A DNA stretch of 63,864 bases. Source: Chthoniobacteraceae bacterium (GTDB taxonomy: Bacteria > Verrucomicrobiota > Verrucomicrobiia > Chthoniobacterales > Chthoniobacteraceae). Of this stretch, positions 55,114 through 63,552 are shown piece after piece. Each line of letters opens with the position of its first letter. Position 1 is the first letter of the stretch. The notes under the pieces are model-generated. The model worked only from the letters and a program-made list of their open reading frames with translations. It did not search any database and had not been told where the DNA came from. The stretch is from the NCBI GenBank assembly GCA_947479475.1, contig CANJZW010000012.1, forward strand, positions 1 through 63,864, written 5' to 3'. A program made the translations under genes and the position numbers.

Positions 55114-56087
55114 ACACTTCCGGCATATCAGAACGTATTGCAGTCGTCGGGCTCGGATTGCTCGGGCGCGGCATTGTAACCAGTTTTCTGGGACATGGTT
55201 TTGAAGTCGTCGCCTTCGACGCCAGCCCACAACAGCAATCTGATGCGCGCGGCCACGTCGAGCAAATGATCGGCGAATTGGTAGACCACGCGGGCTTCGA
55301 TGCGGGTCTTCGGCAGGATTGGTCTGCGCGATACTTGTCTGTGACGGATTACAAGGCTCTGGGCAACTGTACTTTCGTAATCGAGAGCGTCACGGAAGAT
55401 CTTTCGGTCAAAAATGCGGTCTTCGATCAAATTGAGGCGTGCGTGAGTTCTTCGACGGTCATCGCAAGCAACAGTTCCGCAATTCCCATGAGCGAATTGC
55501 AGCAGCAGCGTAAACATCCGGAAAGGTTTTTGGGTATGCACTGGGCTTCGCCGGCCCATGCGACACGCTTCATGGAGGTGATTCCCGGCCGGCAGACATC
55601 CTTGCAAACGCTCGAGATCACGCTCGCACTGGCCCGTCGTCTCGGCAAGGAGCCTTGCGTCTGTCAAAAAGAAGTCCCGGGATTTATCGTTAATCGGATT
55701 GGTTATGCGATGTATCGCGAGGCGCTGCACTTGCTCGAATCGGAGGTTGCGGACGCGGAAACAATTGATATTTCGGTGCGCAATGCCATGGGGCTTTGGG
55801 CCACCGTCTGCGGCCCGCTACGCTGGATCGATCTCACTGGCGGACCGGAACTTTACGCGCGCGCCATGCGGAAGGTTTTGCCCTCGCTGAGCAAGGCAGA
55901 GGAACTCCCGACGGTCATGCAAAACCTTGCGGATAGCGGCGCCCGAGGCATCTCCAATGGGCGTGGTTTTTTTAACTACACCCCCGAGCAAGCGCAGCAC
56001 TGGGAAGATCTGTACCGAAAGCATGCATGGCGCGTGGCTGCGCTTCAAAACGAGTATTTTCCTGTGATTGAGAATCCAAAACCATGA
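55110..56087 (+). CDS. 3-hydroxyacyl-CoA dehydrogenase family protein
   Basis: A 325-residue NAD-dependent dehydrogenase. The Rossmann motif is GLGLLG (14-19). The catalytic pair is H144 in GMHWASPAH and E156 in FMEVIPG, with N195 in GFIVNRI. The usual HFFNP is changed to HWASP. Members of this group include L-carnitine and L-gulonate dehydrogenases as well as acyl-CoA enzymes. The absence of any CoA ligase or thiolase here makes a free hydroxy acid the more likely substrate. ATGA overlaps bind it to both neighbours. Confidence 0.86.
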   Translation: MNTSGISERIAVVGLGLLGRGIVTSFLGHGFEVVAFDASPQQQSDARGHVEQMIGELVDHAGFDAGLRQDWSARYLSVTDYKALGNCTFVIESVTEDLSVKNAVFDQIEACVSSSTVIASNSSAIPMSELQQQRKHPERFLGMHWASPAHATRFMEVIPGRQTSLQTLEITLALARRLGKEPCVCQKEVPGFIVNRIGYAMYREALHLLESEVADAETIDISVRNAMGLWATVCGPLRWIDLTGGPELYARAMRKVLPSLSKAEELPTVMQNLADSGARGISNGRGFFNYTPEQAQHWEDLYRKHAWRVAALQNEYFPVIENPKP

Positions 56088-56548
56088 GTGAACGTGAGCG
56101 GAAACTAGAGGTATTAGGCTATCCCCTTGACCGCTGCACGCCGGAGGGTTCGCTCGTAGACGCGTTAGCCATCGCAGGCGACATCCTTTACGCATCGGGG
56201 CAGGTTCCTTTCGACGGAGACCAACTCACCAGTGTCGGAAAGGTTCCGTCCCAGATCACCGTCGAACAGGCGACCACCGCAGCGGCTCTTTGCGCCGCTA
56301 ATGTTTTGCGAGTGGTGTGTAAACAGCTCGGTTCCCTCGACCGCATTCAGCGGGTGGTTCGCATTACGGGTTATGTAAATGCCGTTGATACATTTACGGA
56401 TTGCCATTTGGTAATTAACGGGGCGTCGCACCTTGTCCGCGAAGTTTTCGGAGAAGAAGGCCGCCATGCCCGCACCGCGCTCGCCATGAACCAGCTCCCT
56501 TTGGGCGCGAGCGTAGAGATCGAGATGATTTTGCAGTTGAAGAAATAA
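56084..56548 (+). CDS. RidA/YjgF/UK114 family enamine deaminase
   Basis: A 154-residue protein of the Rid family. ILYASGQVPFDGD and the C-terminal ARTALAMNQLPLGASVEIE block, with the conserved active-site Arg (R130), are clear. RidA proteins hydrolyse reactive 2-aminoacrylate and related imines released by PLP dehydratases. Coupled translation with the dehydrogenase and proximity to the fold-III PLP gene suggest a dedicated partner for that enzyme. The N-terminal 20 residues are somewhat longer than in E. coli RidA. Confidence 0.9.
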   Translation: MSERERKLEVLGYPLDRCTPEGSLVDALAIAGDILYASGQVPFDGDQLTSVGKVPSQITVEQATTAAALCAANVLRVVCKQLGSLDRIQRVVRITGYVNAVDTFTDCHLVINGASHLVREVFGEEGRHARTALAMNQLPLGASVEIEMILQLKK

Positions 56549-56566
56549 ACCCACAATCCAATTCCT

Positions 56567-57391
56567 ATGCGAAACAGCGTTGTCAAAAGCAAACTCCGGC
56601 GGAACGAACCCGCCCTCATTACCTGTCTACATTACGTCGACCCGACCCTTTTTGAGATGACCAGCCTTATGGGCTTTGACGGGATCTGGATGGATCTAGA
56701 GCACCACCATTACAGCGTCGAAACCGCGGCGAATTTGATGCGAGCCGCACGGGTGGGCACCTCAGACATTGTTGCGCGTCCGGCCAAGGGTGAGTTCATG
56801 CGCATGGCGCGCCTGCTGGAAGCGGGGGCACAGTGCATCATGTATCCCCGCTGCGAAAGCGCCGCTGAGGCGGCCGAAGTGGTACGGTGGTCCAAATTTG
56901 CACCGCTCGGTGAGCGCGGAGTCGATGGAGCAAATGCAGACGCTCCATACTGCGCCGCCCCGATGAAACAGTATCTCAAAAAAGCGAACGAGGAAACTGT
57001 TCTCATCGTACAAATCGAATCACCCCGCGCTCTTGAAGCGGTTGAGTCTATTGCAAAAGTACCTGGTGTGGATGTGGTGATGATTGGGCCTGGAGATCTG
57101 AGCGTGCTAGCTGGGGTGCCATTTGAATTTGATCACCCAACCATGGTTCAAGCGCGCAACCGTGTGGCCGCAGCAGCCAAAGATGCGGGCATTCACTGGG
57201 GCACCACCAGTGGGACGCCGGAACACTCCAAAATGTTAATAGACATGGGAGCACGCTTCATTTGCCACGGCGCCGACATCCTCTTCATGAAACGCGCGCT
57301 TGAGCAAGTGCAGGAGCAATACGGCGCTCTCGGGTTCACCTTTGACAACCGTCTCGCCGCCATGGCGGCTGAATTGAAAAATTGCGTATGA
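56567..57391 (+). CDS. HpcH/HpaI family aldolase
   Basis: A 274-residue class II aldolase of the 2-dehydro-3-deoxy-aldarate/4-hydroxy-2-oxo acid group. GIWMDLEHHHYS, ARPAKGEFMRMARLLEAGAQCIMYP, QIESPRALEAVE (metal-ligand Glu) and GPGDLSVLAG (metal-ligand Asp) are family blocks. It cleaves a 4-hydroxy-2-oxo acid into pyruvate or an analogue plus an aldehyde. This gives the pathway a carbon-splitting step. The stop overlaps the next start (ATGA). Confidence 0.9.
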   Translation: MRNSVVKSKLRRNEPALITCLHYVDPTLFEMTSLMGFDGIWMDLEHHHYSVETAANLMRAARVGTSDIVARPAKGEFMRMARLLEAGAQCIMYPRCESAAEAAEVVRWSKFAPLGERGVDGANADAPYCAAPMKQYLKKANEETVLIVQIESPRALEAVESIAKVPGVDVVMIGPGDLSVLAGVPFEFDHPTMVQARNRVAAAAKDAGIHWGTTSGTPEHSKMLIDMGARFICHGADILFMKRALEQVQEQYGALGFTFDNRLAAMAAELKNCV

Positions 57392-58410
57392 AGGAGCGCA
57401 ACTCCATTCTGATCGTTGGTGTCGGATCAATTGGAGAGCGCCATCTCCGCTGTTTTGGAGCCACAGGAAGGGCTGAACTTTCAATTTGCGAATTGAATGC
57501 CAACCTTCGCAAGACGATTGCGGACCGCTACGAGATCACGCAGGCATTTGAGAATCTCGAGGATGCTCTCAGCTCACGTCCCTCGGCTGTGGTGATCTGC
57601 ACTCCTGCGCATCTGCACATCGCTATGGCAACAGCGGCGGCGAAAGTCGGCGCGAACCTGCTGATTGAAAAGCCGTTAAGCACTAGCCCTAATGGCATTG
57701 CAGAGCTCCGGGAGGAAATCAACCGGCGCACTCTCATTGCCTCCGTTGCTTATGTCTACCGCGCGCACCCAGTTCTGACCAAGATGCGCGAGGCCCTCCA
57801 TAGCGGACGTTTCGGCCCGGCGTTGCAGATCGTAGCCACCTGCGGACAGAACTTCCCATTTTTCCGGCCCGCCTATCGGGAGACGTATTACAAGGACCGC
57901 GCGACAGGCGGCGGCGCAGTGCAGGACGCTTTCACCCATGTAATCAATGCTGGGGAATGGTTGGTGGGACCGGTTGACTCTCTTGTGGCCGATATCGGTC
58001 ACCAAAAGCTTGCTGGAGTCGAAGTGGAGGACACCGTGCATGTGCTCACGAGGCATGGCAGCGTCATGGGCTGCTTTAGCTTGAATCAGCATCAGTCACC
58101 GAACGAGGTTGTGATCACGGTGATTTGTCAGCACGGCACTGTTCGGTTCGAGAATCAGCACAATCGTTGGCGCTGGATGGCTGAACCGGATTCACCATGG
58201 CACGATGAAGTCGGTGATCAACTTGATAGGGATACTTTGTTTATACGACAGGCTGAGGGCTTTCTTGACTATCTCAATGGAATCAAAGCTCCGCTTTGTT
58301 CCTTGGAAGAAGCTATTCAGACCCTTGCGGTGAATCTGGCAATACTGAATTCCGCGGATTCCCGGCAGTGGCAGCTAATCAATCAACAGACCGAGCCGCA
58401 TGGAACATAA
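57388..58410 (+). CDS. Gfo/Idh/MocA family oxidoreductase
   Basis: A 340-residue NAD(P) enzyme. The cofactor motif is VGVGSIGERHLR (about 10-21), EKPLS is the catalytic Lys block, and the C-terminal alpha/beta domain follows. I choose the ATG at 57388, which overlaps the aldolase stop, over a TTG two codons upstream. Family members oxidise sugars, inositols or amino-sugar-like alcohols. The last 11 bp overlap the next SDR start. Confidence 0.87.
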   Translation: MKERNSILIVGVGSIGERHLRCFGATGRAELSICELNANLRKTIADRYEITQAFENLEDALSSRPSAVVICTPAHLHIAMATAAAKVGANLLIEKPLSTSPNGIAELREEINRRTLIASVAYVYRAHPVLTKMREALHSGRFGPALQIVATCGQNFPFFRPAYRETYYKDRATGGGAVQDAFTHVINAGEWLVGPVDSLVADIGHQKLAGVEVEDTVHVLTRHGSVMGCFSLNQHQSPNEVVITVICQHGTVRFENQHNRWRWMAEPDSPWHDEVGDQLDRDTLFIRQAEGFLDYLNGIKAPLCSLEEAIQTLAVNLAILNSADSRQWQLINQQTEPHGT

Positions 58411-59212
58411 GGAACAGCTCAAGGAGCCGTCAGTGCAGCAGCTTTTTGATCTGAGCGGGCGTGTCGCTCTTATCACCGGTGCAAGCGGGCATCTCGGTTC
58501 ATCGCTAGCGCGGGGTCTCGCAGAGGCCGGTGCGCGTGTGGTTGTGGCGAGCCGAAGTCTTGAAAAGGCCCGTACAGTTGCGGCAGCACTCGGAGGGCAG
58601 CAGCAGGGAAATCACCTTTCTGTAGCCCTTGATCAGATGGATGAGGCCTCCGTTGCACGTGGTTTTGATGCCACGCTGCAACAGGCGGGACGCCTCGATG
58701 TGCTCGTTAATAACGGCCATGATTTAACGGCCGCAGACTGGCGTAATGTGACCGCTGAGCAGTTCACCCGGCAACTGGCCAACGCAACAGGATATTTCCT
58801 GCTGTCCCGGCTGCTGCGTGACCACGCGGTAAAATCCGAGACTGCCGCAAGCATTGTGATGCTCGGCTCGATGTACGGCGCGGTCGGTTCGTACCCCGAC
58901 GTTTACGAGGGTCTGTGCCCCGCCAGTCCAGTCGCGTATCACGCGCTCAAGGGAAGCATCATTCAGCTGACTCGGCATCTCGCGGTTTATTGGGCGAAAG
59001 ACCTAGTGCGGGTCAACTGTCTAAGTCCTGGCCCGTTTCCTTCACAAGCGATAGCGCCCGAGCTTTTTGAGCGCCTTAAAACTAAATTGCCGATGGGCCG
59101 CATGGGAGAACCGCATGAACTCAAGGGGGCTCTTGTCTTTCTCGCCTCCGACGCCAGCAGCTTTATGACGGGTCAAAACCTCGTCGTCGATGGGGGCTGG
59201 ACAGCGTGGTAA
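58400..59212 (+). CDS. SDR family oxidoreductase
   Basis: A 270-residue SDR with TGASGHLG, NNGH (variant of NNAG), LGSMYGAVG with Ser, and YHALK for the catalytic Tyr-Lys. It has a short insertion (SYPDVYEGLCPASP) between Ser and Tyr, as in sugar epimerase-like SDRs. The gene starts inside the end of the Gfo/Idh/MocA gene (11-bp overlap), so the two oxidoreductases are coupled and could act on the same compound. Confidence 0.88.
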   Translation: MEHKEQLKEPSVQQLFDLSGRVALITGASGHLGSSLARGLAEAGARVVVASRSLEKARTVAAALGGQQQGNHLSVALDQMDEASVARGFDATLQQAGRLDVLVNNGHDLTAADWRNVTAEQFTRQLANATGYFLLSRLLRDHAVKSETAASIVMLGSMYGAVGSYPDVYEGLCPASPVAYHALKGSIIQLTRHLAVYWAKDLVRVNCLSPGPFPSQAIAPELFERLKTKLPMGRMGEPHELKGALVFLASDASSFMTGQNLVVDGGWTAW

Positions 59213-59300
59213 ACCCAACCCCCAGGATGAGGTCTTACCGCCAACAGTTGGAGTTTGTGAGTCACATTGGGCATTGTGGCGGCGCACATCACTTCGTCCA

Positions 59301-60536
59301 ATGAACCCGGCTACGCTGCATCCTTATCGGGGTTGGCTCGTAGTCGCATTACTCTGGGTAGCCGCTTTCCTCAACTATCTGGATCGCAACATACTCACGA
59401 CGATGCGCTCCTCCCTTGTCTCGGCCATTCCGATGACGGATGCGCAGTTTGGGTTGCTCACCTCGGTGTTCTTGTGGGTATACGCGCTCGCCAGTCCGGT
59501 CGCCGGCTATCTCGCTGATCGCTTTAGCCGCAGTCGCCTTGTCACTTTGAGTCTCTTTGTCTGGTCCGTCATGACTTGGCTCACTGGACATGCCAAAACG
59601 TTTGATGAACTGCTTCTGGCACGCGCATTCATGGGCCTCAGCGAGGCTTTCTACATTCCTGCGGCTTTTGCTCTCATTGTGGACTACCATCGCGAGCGGA
59701 CTCGCTCCCGGGCAACCTCCATTCATTTTACCGGATTCATGGTCGGGAGTGGTTTTGGCGGTCTGGGCGGTTGGCTCGCCGAGCGGCACGGCTGGAGTTC
59801 CGCTTTTTTAACGTTCGGGGTTGTTGGCATCATCCATTCCTTGGTGCTCCTGTTCGCCCTTCGTGATGCGCCACCGGATGGAGGTGTTGTTTTATCGGCA
59901 TCACCCAAGGTTGATTTTGGCCAAGCATTACTAAGCCTATTCCGGAGCAGTTCGTTTATACTTATTCTCATGGTGTGGGGGCTATTGGGGCTGGCCGGAT
60001 GGGGCTTGGCTGGTTGGTTGCCAACATACCTCGGCGAGCGCTTCCATTTGGATCAGAGTACTGCGGGCTTCTCTGCGACAGGGTATCTCGCCGCGGCAAC
60101 GATCGTCGGAGCCCTTATTGGAGGGGCTTGGGCGGACCGTTGGAGCAAAGGCAACCCCCGCGGGCGCGTCCTTGTTTCGGTGGTCGGCCTTTGTCTCGCT
60201 GCCCCTGCGCTTTGGGTCGCCGCCGCGACCGGCACTTTCCCCGTCGCGATAGCGTGCGTGATGCTCTACGGCGTGACCCGGCCGTTTACCGACGGGAATT
60301 TGATGCCAATTCTCTGTATGGTGGTGGATCCTCGCTATCGGGCGACAGGGATGGGCGTACTCAACCTTTTTGCCTGCGCTATCGGCGGGCTGACGATCTA
60401 CATTGGCGGCGTGCTCCGCGATGCGCATGTGGACGTTGGCCGAGTTTTTCAATTCTCCGGTCTCGGTTTATTGGTATGTGCGGCGCTGATGTTCGCCGTG
60501 AGGCCATCGCCCCCTGCCCTGATACAAAACGAGTAA
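59301..60536 (+). CDS. MFS transporter
   Basis: A 411-residue permease with about 12 helices. AFLNYLDRNILTTMRSSLVSAIP at helix 1 and GYLADRFSRSRLVTLSLFVW in the loop 2-3 region support the ACS-like group. The upstream frame reaches 59190, but the ATG at 59301 fits the membrane topology and the SDR ends at 59212. This is a second transporter for region C, inside the operon. Confidence 0.87.
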   Translation: MNPATLHPYRGWLVVALLWVAAFLNYLDRNILTTMRSSLVSAIPMTDAQFGLLTSVFLWVYALASPVAGYLADRFSRSRLVTLSLFVWSVMTWLTGHAKTFDELLLARAFMGLSEAFYIPAAFALIVDYHRERTRSRATSIHFTGFMVGSGFGGLGGWLAERHGWSSAFLTFGVVGIIHSLVLLFALRDAPPDGGVVLSASPKVDFGQALLSLFRSSSFILILMVWGLLGLAGWGLAGWLPTYLGERFHLDQSTAGFSATGYLAAATIVGALIGGAWADRWSKGNPRGRVLVSVVGLCLAAPALWVAAATGTFPVAIACVMLYGVTRPFTDGNLMPILCMVVDPRYRATGMGVLNLFACAIGGLTIYIGGVLRDAHVDVGRVFQFSGLGLLVCAALMFAVRPSPPALIQNE

Positions 60537-60556
60537 TCGCTTCTTTAATTTCTTTT

Positions 60557-61894
60557 ATGAACTGGCCAAAATCCCAACAACTTCTCGACGAGAATAGTCG
60601 ACTCATCCCCGGCGGCCTCGCTTCACTTAATCGCAAGGGAGATCCTGTCATCGCTTTCATTCGCGCCAAAGGGTCCCGTATGTGGGACATTGACGGGCAC
60701 GAATACATTGATTACCACGCCGGCTTCGCCCCTTATATTTTGGGTCATAGCGACGACGATCAGATTGCGGCGGTAATCAAAGCAATGCAGGGAGATCTGT
60801 CAAACTACGGGAGCGGCCCTACACTGGAAGAGGGCGAGTTGGCCCGCCTCTTTCTCAAAGCAGTGTCTCACTGCGAAAAGGTACAATTTTTCAATACCGG
60901 CTCGGAGGCGACTTCGCAGGCGATCCGCGTGGCGCGTGCATGGACCGGTCGCACGCATCTCATTAAGATGCAGGGTGGCTACAACGGCCATCACAACGCG
61001 GTGGCCACAAATTTAATGAGCACTTGCGAACAACTTGGAGGCAGCCCTGTGCATGGTAACGAGTATCCGTGCGTGCCGTTCACCGCGGGCATACCGCCGG
61101 AGGAAAAGGCGTTGACGCACGCGGTGCCATTCAATGACCTCGAAGCGGTGGAATGTATGGCGAAAAAGCACGAGATCGCCGCCCTGATCACCGAGCCGGT
61201 CTTGCAAAATATCGGCGTGGTCAAGCCGTTGCCCGGCTATCTTCAGGGTTTGCGTGACCTTGCCGATCGTTATGGATTCCTACTCATTCTTGATGAAGTC
61301 AAGACGGGCTTCCGCTCCGGTCTCGCAGGCTATCAGGCTATCGCCAAGGTAACAGCTGATCTCTCTACTTATGGAAAGGCTTTCGCCAATGGTTTCCCAA
61401 TCGCCGCGCTTGCTGGGAAGGCGAAGTACCTCGACCTAGCCACCGTTGCCGATCCGCAAAAGCGAGTGCTTGTCGCTGGCACCTACAATTGCCATCCCGT
61501 GCCGGTTGCCGCAGCCATCGCGTGTCTCAGAAAACTCATGGATCCAAGCCTGGATGTTTACGGCAAACTTGAAGGGCTTGGGCAGCGCTTGGAAAATGGG
61601 CAAAGCGAGTTATTTAAAAAGCATCACATTCCTGCGGTGATCTCGCGCGTTGGGAGTGCCAGTTGTGCTTATTTCACAACGCAGGGCGAACCTCGGGATT
61701 GGTGGGAGATCCTTCAACATCATGACGCGGCATTCGACACACGCTATCGGCGGGCGTTAATTGAGCGCGGGATCTACCATTTCCCAATCATTGTAAAGCA
61801 GGGCAGTATCAGCTTTGCGCACAGCGAGCGGGACATTGACCAGACGCTCGAAGCCACTGACAACGCCCTCAGCGAGTTGACACGAGGCACTTAA
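60557..61894 (+). CDS. Class III aminotransferase, glutamate-1-semialdehyde aminomutase-like
   Basis: A 445-residue PLP enzyme. The start at 60557 lies after the MFS gene; the longer open frame is a shadow of it. The PLP lysine is K274 in TYGKAFANGFP and D246 in LILDEVKTGFR binds the ring nitrogen. NTGSEATSQAIRVARAWTGR and GGYNGHHN resemble glutamate-1-semialdehyde 2,1-aminomutases and related aminotransferases. In this catabolic setting a transaminase for an amino acid or amino sugar acid is more likely than heme synthesis. Confidence 0.88.
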   Translation: MNWPKSQQLLDENSRLIPGGLASLNRKGDPVIAFIRAKGSRMWDIDGHEYIDYHAGFAPYILGHSDDDQIAAVIKAMQGDLSNYGSGPTLEEGELARLFLKAVSHCEKVQFFNTGSEATSQAIRVARAWTGRTHLIKMQGGYNGHHNAVATNLMSTCEQLGGSPVHGNEYPCVPFTAGIPPEEKALTHAVPFNDLEAVECMAKKHEIAALITEPVLQNIGVVKPLPGYLQGLRDLADRYGFLLILDEVKTGFRSGLAGYQAIAKVTADLSTYGKAFANGFPIAALAGKAKYLDLATVADPQKRVLVAGTYNCHPVPVAAAIACLRKLMDPSLDVYGKLEGLGQRLENGQSELFKKHHIPAVISRVGSASCAYFTTQGEPRDWWEILQHHDAAFDTRYRRALIERGIYHFPIIVKQGSISFAHSERDIDQTLEATDNALSELTRGT

Positions 61895-61922
61895 TATTTG
61901 TCCCCCCTTCTACGACTCCACT

Positions 61923-62015
61923 ATGAAACGCATTCGCTTTGGCTCCCGCAAGCACCTGAAGCCCGGAGTCCTCACGTCCGAAGGCACCCGCAATGCTAGA
62001 TTTCTTATTGCGTGA
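61923..62015 (+). CDS. Small open frame, possible leader peptide
   Basis: A 30-codon frame (ATG at 61923, TGA at 62013) that begins MKRIRFGSRKHLKPG and ends 7 bp before the chosen start of the dipeptidase. Its early DNA (AAACGCATTCGCTTTGGC) looks distantly like part of the conserved 61-nt block, with one gap. It is basic and has no family match that I know. It may be a coupled leader or not translated at all. Confidence 0.25.
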   Translation: MKRIRFGSRKHLKPGVLTSEGTRNARFLIA

Positions 62016-62022
62016 ACTTCTT

Positions 62023-63114
62023 ATGAGACCACTGATTGATTCCCATCTCGATCTGGCTTGGAACGCGCTCTATTTTAATCGCGATTTGTTAGCCACTGTC
62101 CCCGAAGTCCGCGCCGCTGAACATGGCCTTAATGATGAGCTTGCGCGTGGCAAAAACACGCTCACCCTTCCAGAACTGCGCCGGGCTAACATCCCGATTT
62201 GCGTGGCCACGCTGATGGCTCGCAGCGGCCCGGAGCAATTAGCGCGCTCGGAATTTAAGCGTACCGACCTCGATTATACGACGCAGGCCATCGCATACGG
62301 TCACGCAAAGGGTCAACTCGCGTTTTACAGACTTCTGGAAGAACAGGGACATCTGCGTTTCATCACAACTAGGGGCGAGTTGTTTGCCCATTTTGCGGCG
62401 TGGCAACAAGCTCCGGCAAACACGCCCTTAGGGATTATCCTAAGCATGGAAGGAGCAGACCCCATCGTGAGTCCGGATCAGGTTCAAGCATGGTGGGACT
62501 GCGGTTTGCGGGCAGTGGGGCCCGTACATTATCGTCGAAGCCAGTATGCCTATGGCACAGGAGTGGATGGCCCCCTCAGCACACAGGGCGCAGAGTTGTT
62601 GCGAGCCTTTATGCGCACAGGAATGACCCTTGATGTCACACATCTATGTGACCAGTCGTTTTACCAAGCCCTTGATATTTATCAGGGGCCAGTGCTTGCC
62701 AGTCATCATAACTGTCGCTCGCTCGTCTCCGGAGATCGCCAACTCAGTGATGAGCAACTTCGGCTTCTTGTTGAGCGCGACGCGGTTATCGGAACCGCCT
62801 TTGATGCGTGGATGTTGTATCCCGGCTGGCAACGCGGCGTGACGAGCCCGGAGGTCGTCGGCATTGAGGCCGCGGCAGATCATATCGACCACATTTGCCA
62901 GATAGCCGGCAGCGCGCGCCACTGCGCGATCGGTTCGGATCTCGACGGGGGCTTTGGCACTGAACAAACGCCTCACGATCTCGATACAATCACTGATATC
63001 CACAAGCTCGAAGATATACTCGATCGGCGCGGGTATAGCACCACGGAAATCGACGGGATCTTTTTTGAAAATTGGCTGCGGTTTTTCGGCAACGCGCTGC
63101 CTCAAACAGAATAA
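62023..63114 (+). CDS. Membrane dipeptidase, peptidase M19 family
   Basis: A 363-residue zinc dipeptidase. I use the ATG at 62023 because family members begin at the LIDSHLDLAWN motif (H8, D10). An in-frame ATG at 61993 would add ten residues. Other ligands: E143 in LSMEGADP, H207 in LDVTHLCD, H228 in ASHHNCRS, and D306 in IGSDLDGGF. No signal peptide is visible, so it is probably cytoplasmic. M19 enzymes split dipeptides, often with D-residues, and some open beta-lactams or decarboxylate. It strengthens the amino-compound theme of the operon. Confidence 0.9.
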   Translation: MRPLIDSHLDLAWNALYFNRDLLATVPEVRAAEHGLNDELARGKNTLTLPELRRANIPICVATLMARSGPEQLARSEFKRTDLDYTTQAIAYGHAKGQLAFYRLLEEQGHLRFITTRGELFAHFAAWQQAPANTPLGIILSMEGADPIVSPDQVQAWWDCGLRAVGPVHYRRSQYAYGTGVDGPLSTQGAELLRAFMRTGMTLDVTHLCDQSFYQALDIYQGPVLASHHNCRSLVSGDRQLSDEQLRLLVERDAVIGTAFDAWMLYPGWQRGVTSPEVVGIEAAADHIDHICQIAGSARHCAIGSDLDGGFGTEQTPHDLDTITDIHKLEDILDRRGYSTTEIDGIFFENWLRFFGNALPQTE

Positions 63115-63120
63115 AAACAG

Positions 63121-63156
63121 GGGCTCACTTTTCATGAAAACGCCCGGCTTTTTTTT
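63121..63156 (+). terminator. Probable intrinsic terminator after the dipeptidase gene
   Basis: GGGC (63121-63124) pairs with GCCC (63142-63145) around the self-complementary TTTTCATGAAAA, and a run of eight T follows at 63149-63156. It lies 6 bp after the dipeptidase stop. The stem has a bulge, so the strength is uncertain. Confidence 0.5.
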
Positions 63157-63552
63157 GAACTCCGCGAGTCCGAGACTCTTTTACTCGCGAGCACTTTCGG
63201 TTTTATCGACTCGGCACCGCCGCATACGTTTCTCAAAAGCGCTTATACGACATTTTTCCTGCGTTCCAGATGGCCCAGTGCTGGGGTTACTTCCACTGGA
63301 AAAGCGACAACCCTCAACGTGCGAAAAAATCAACGTGAGTTACCCCTTTGAAGGGGCATTTGCCGGTCCCATTGATCCCCCATATCGGCATACGCATCCA
63401 ACATAAATTAACCAATGTTCGCCATCCTCTTGTGTCGCCAAAAACTTTGGATTCGGGACAGAAAATGCGGCTTCGGGTGGACTATCCGGCGGAAAGTCGC
63501 ACCCACGTTTTTGCGTTCTAACTTGACGACTAATTGATTCGACCATTTCTAC
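63157..63552. other. Intergenic region with an inverted repeat
   Basis: No gene is convincing in this gap. An inverted repeat CGCGAGT (63163-63169) and ACTCGCG (63183-63189) with a 13-bp spacer may be an operator for the next gene or a hairpin. A minus-strand frame at 63340-63675 has no family features and is opposite the true start of the next gene. Confidence 0.4.

Noticed and set aside
59975..60556. N-terminal extension of the class III aminotransferase
   Set aside because: It lies fully inside the MFS gene in another frame. The ATG at 60557 gives a normal-length family member.
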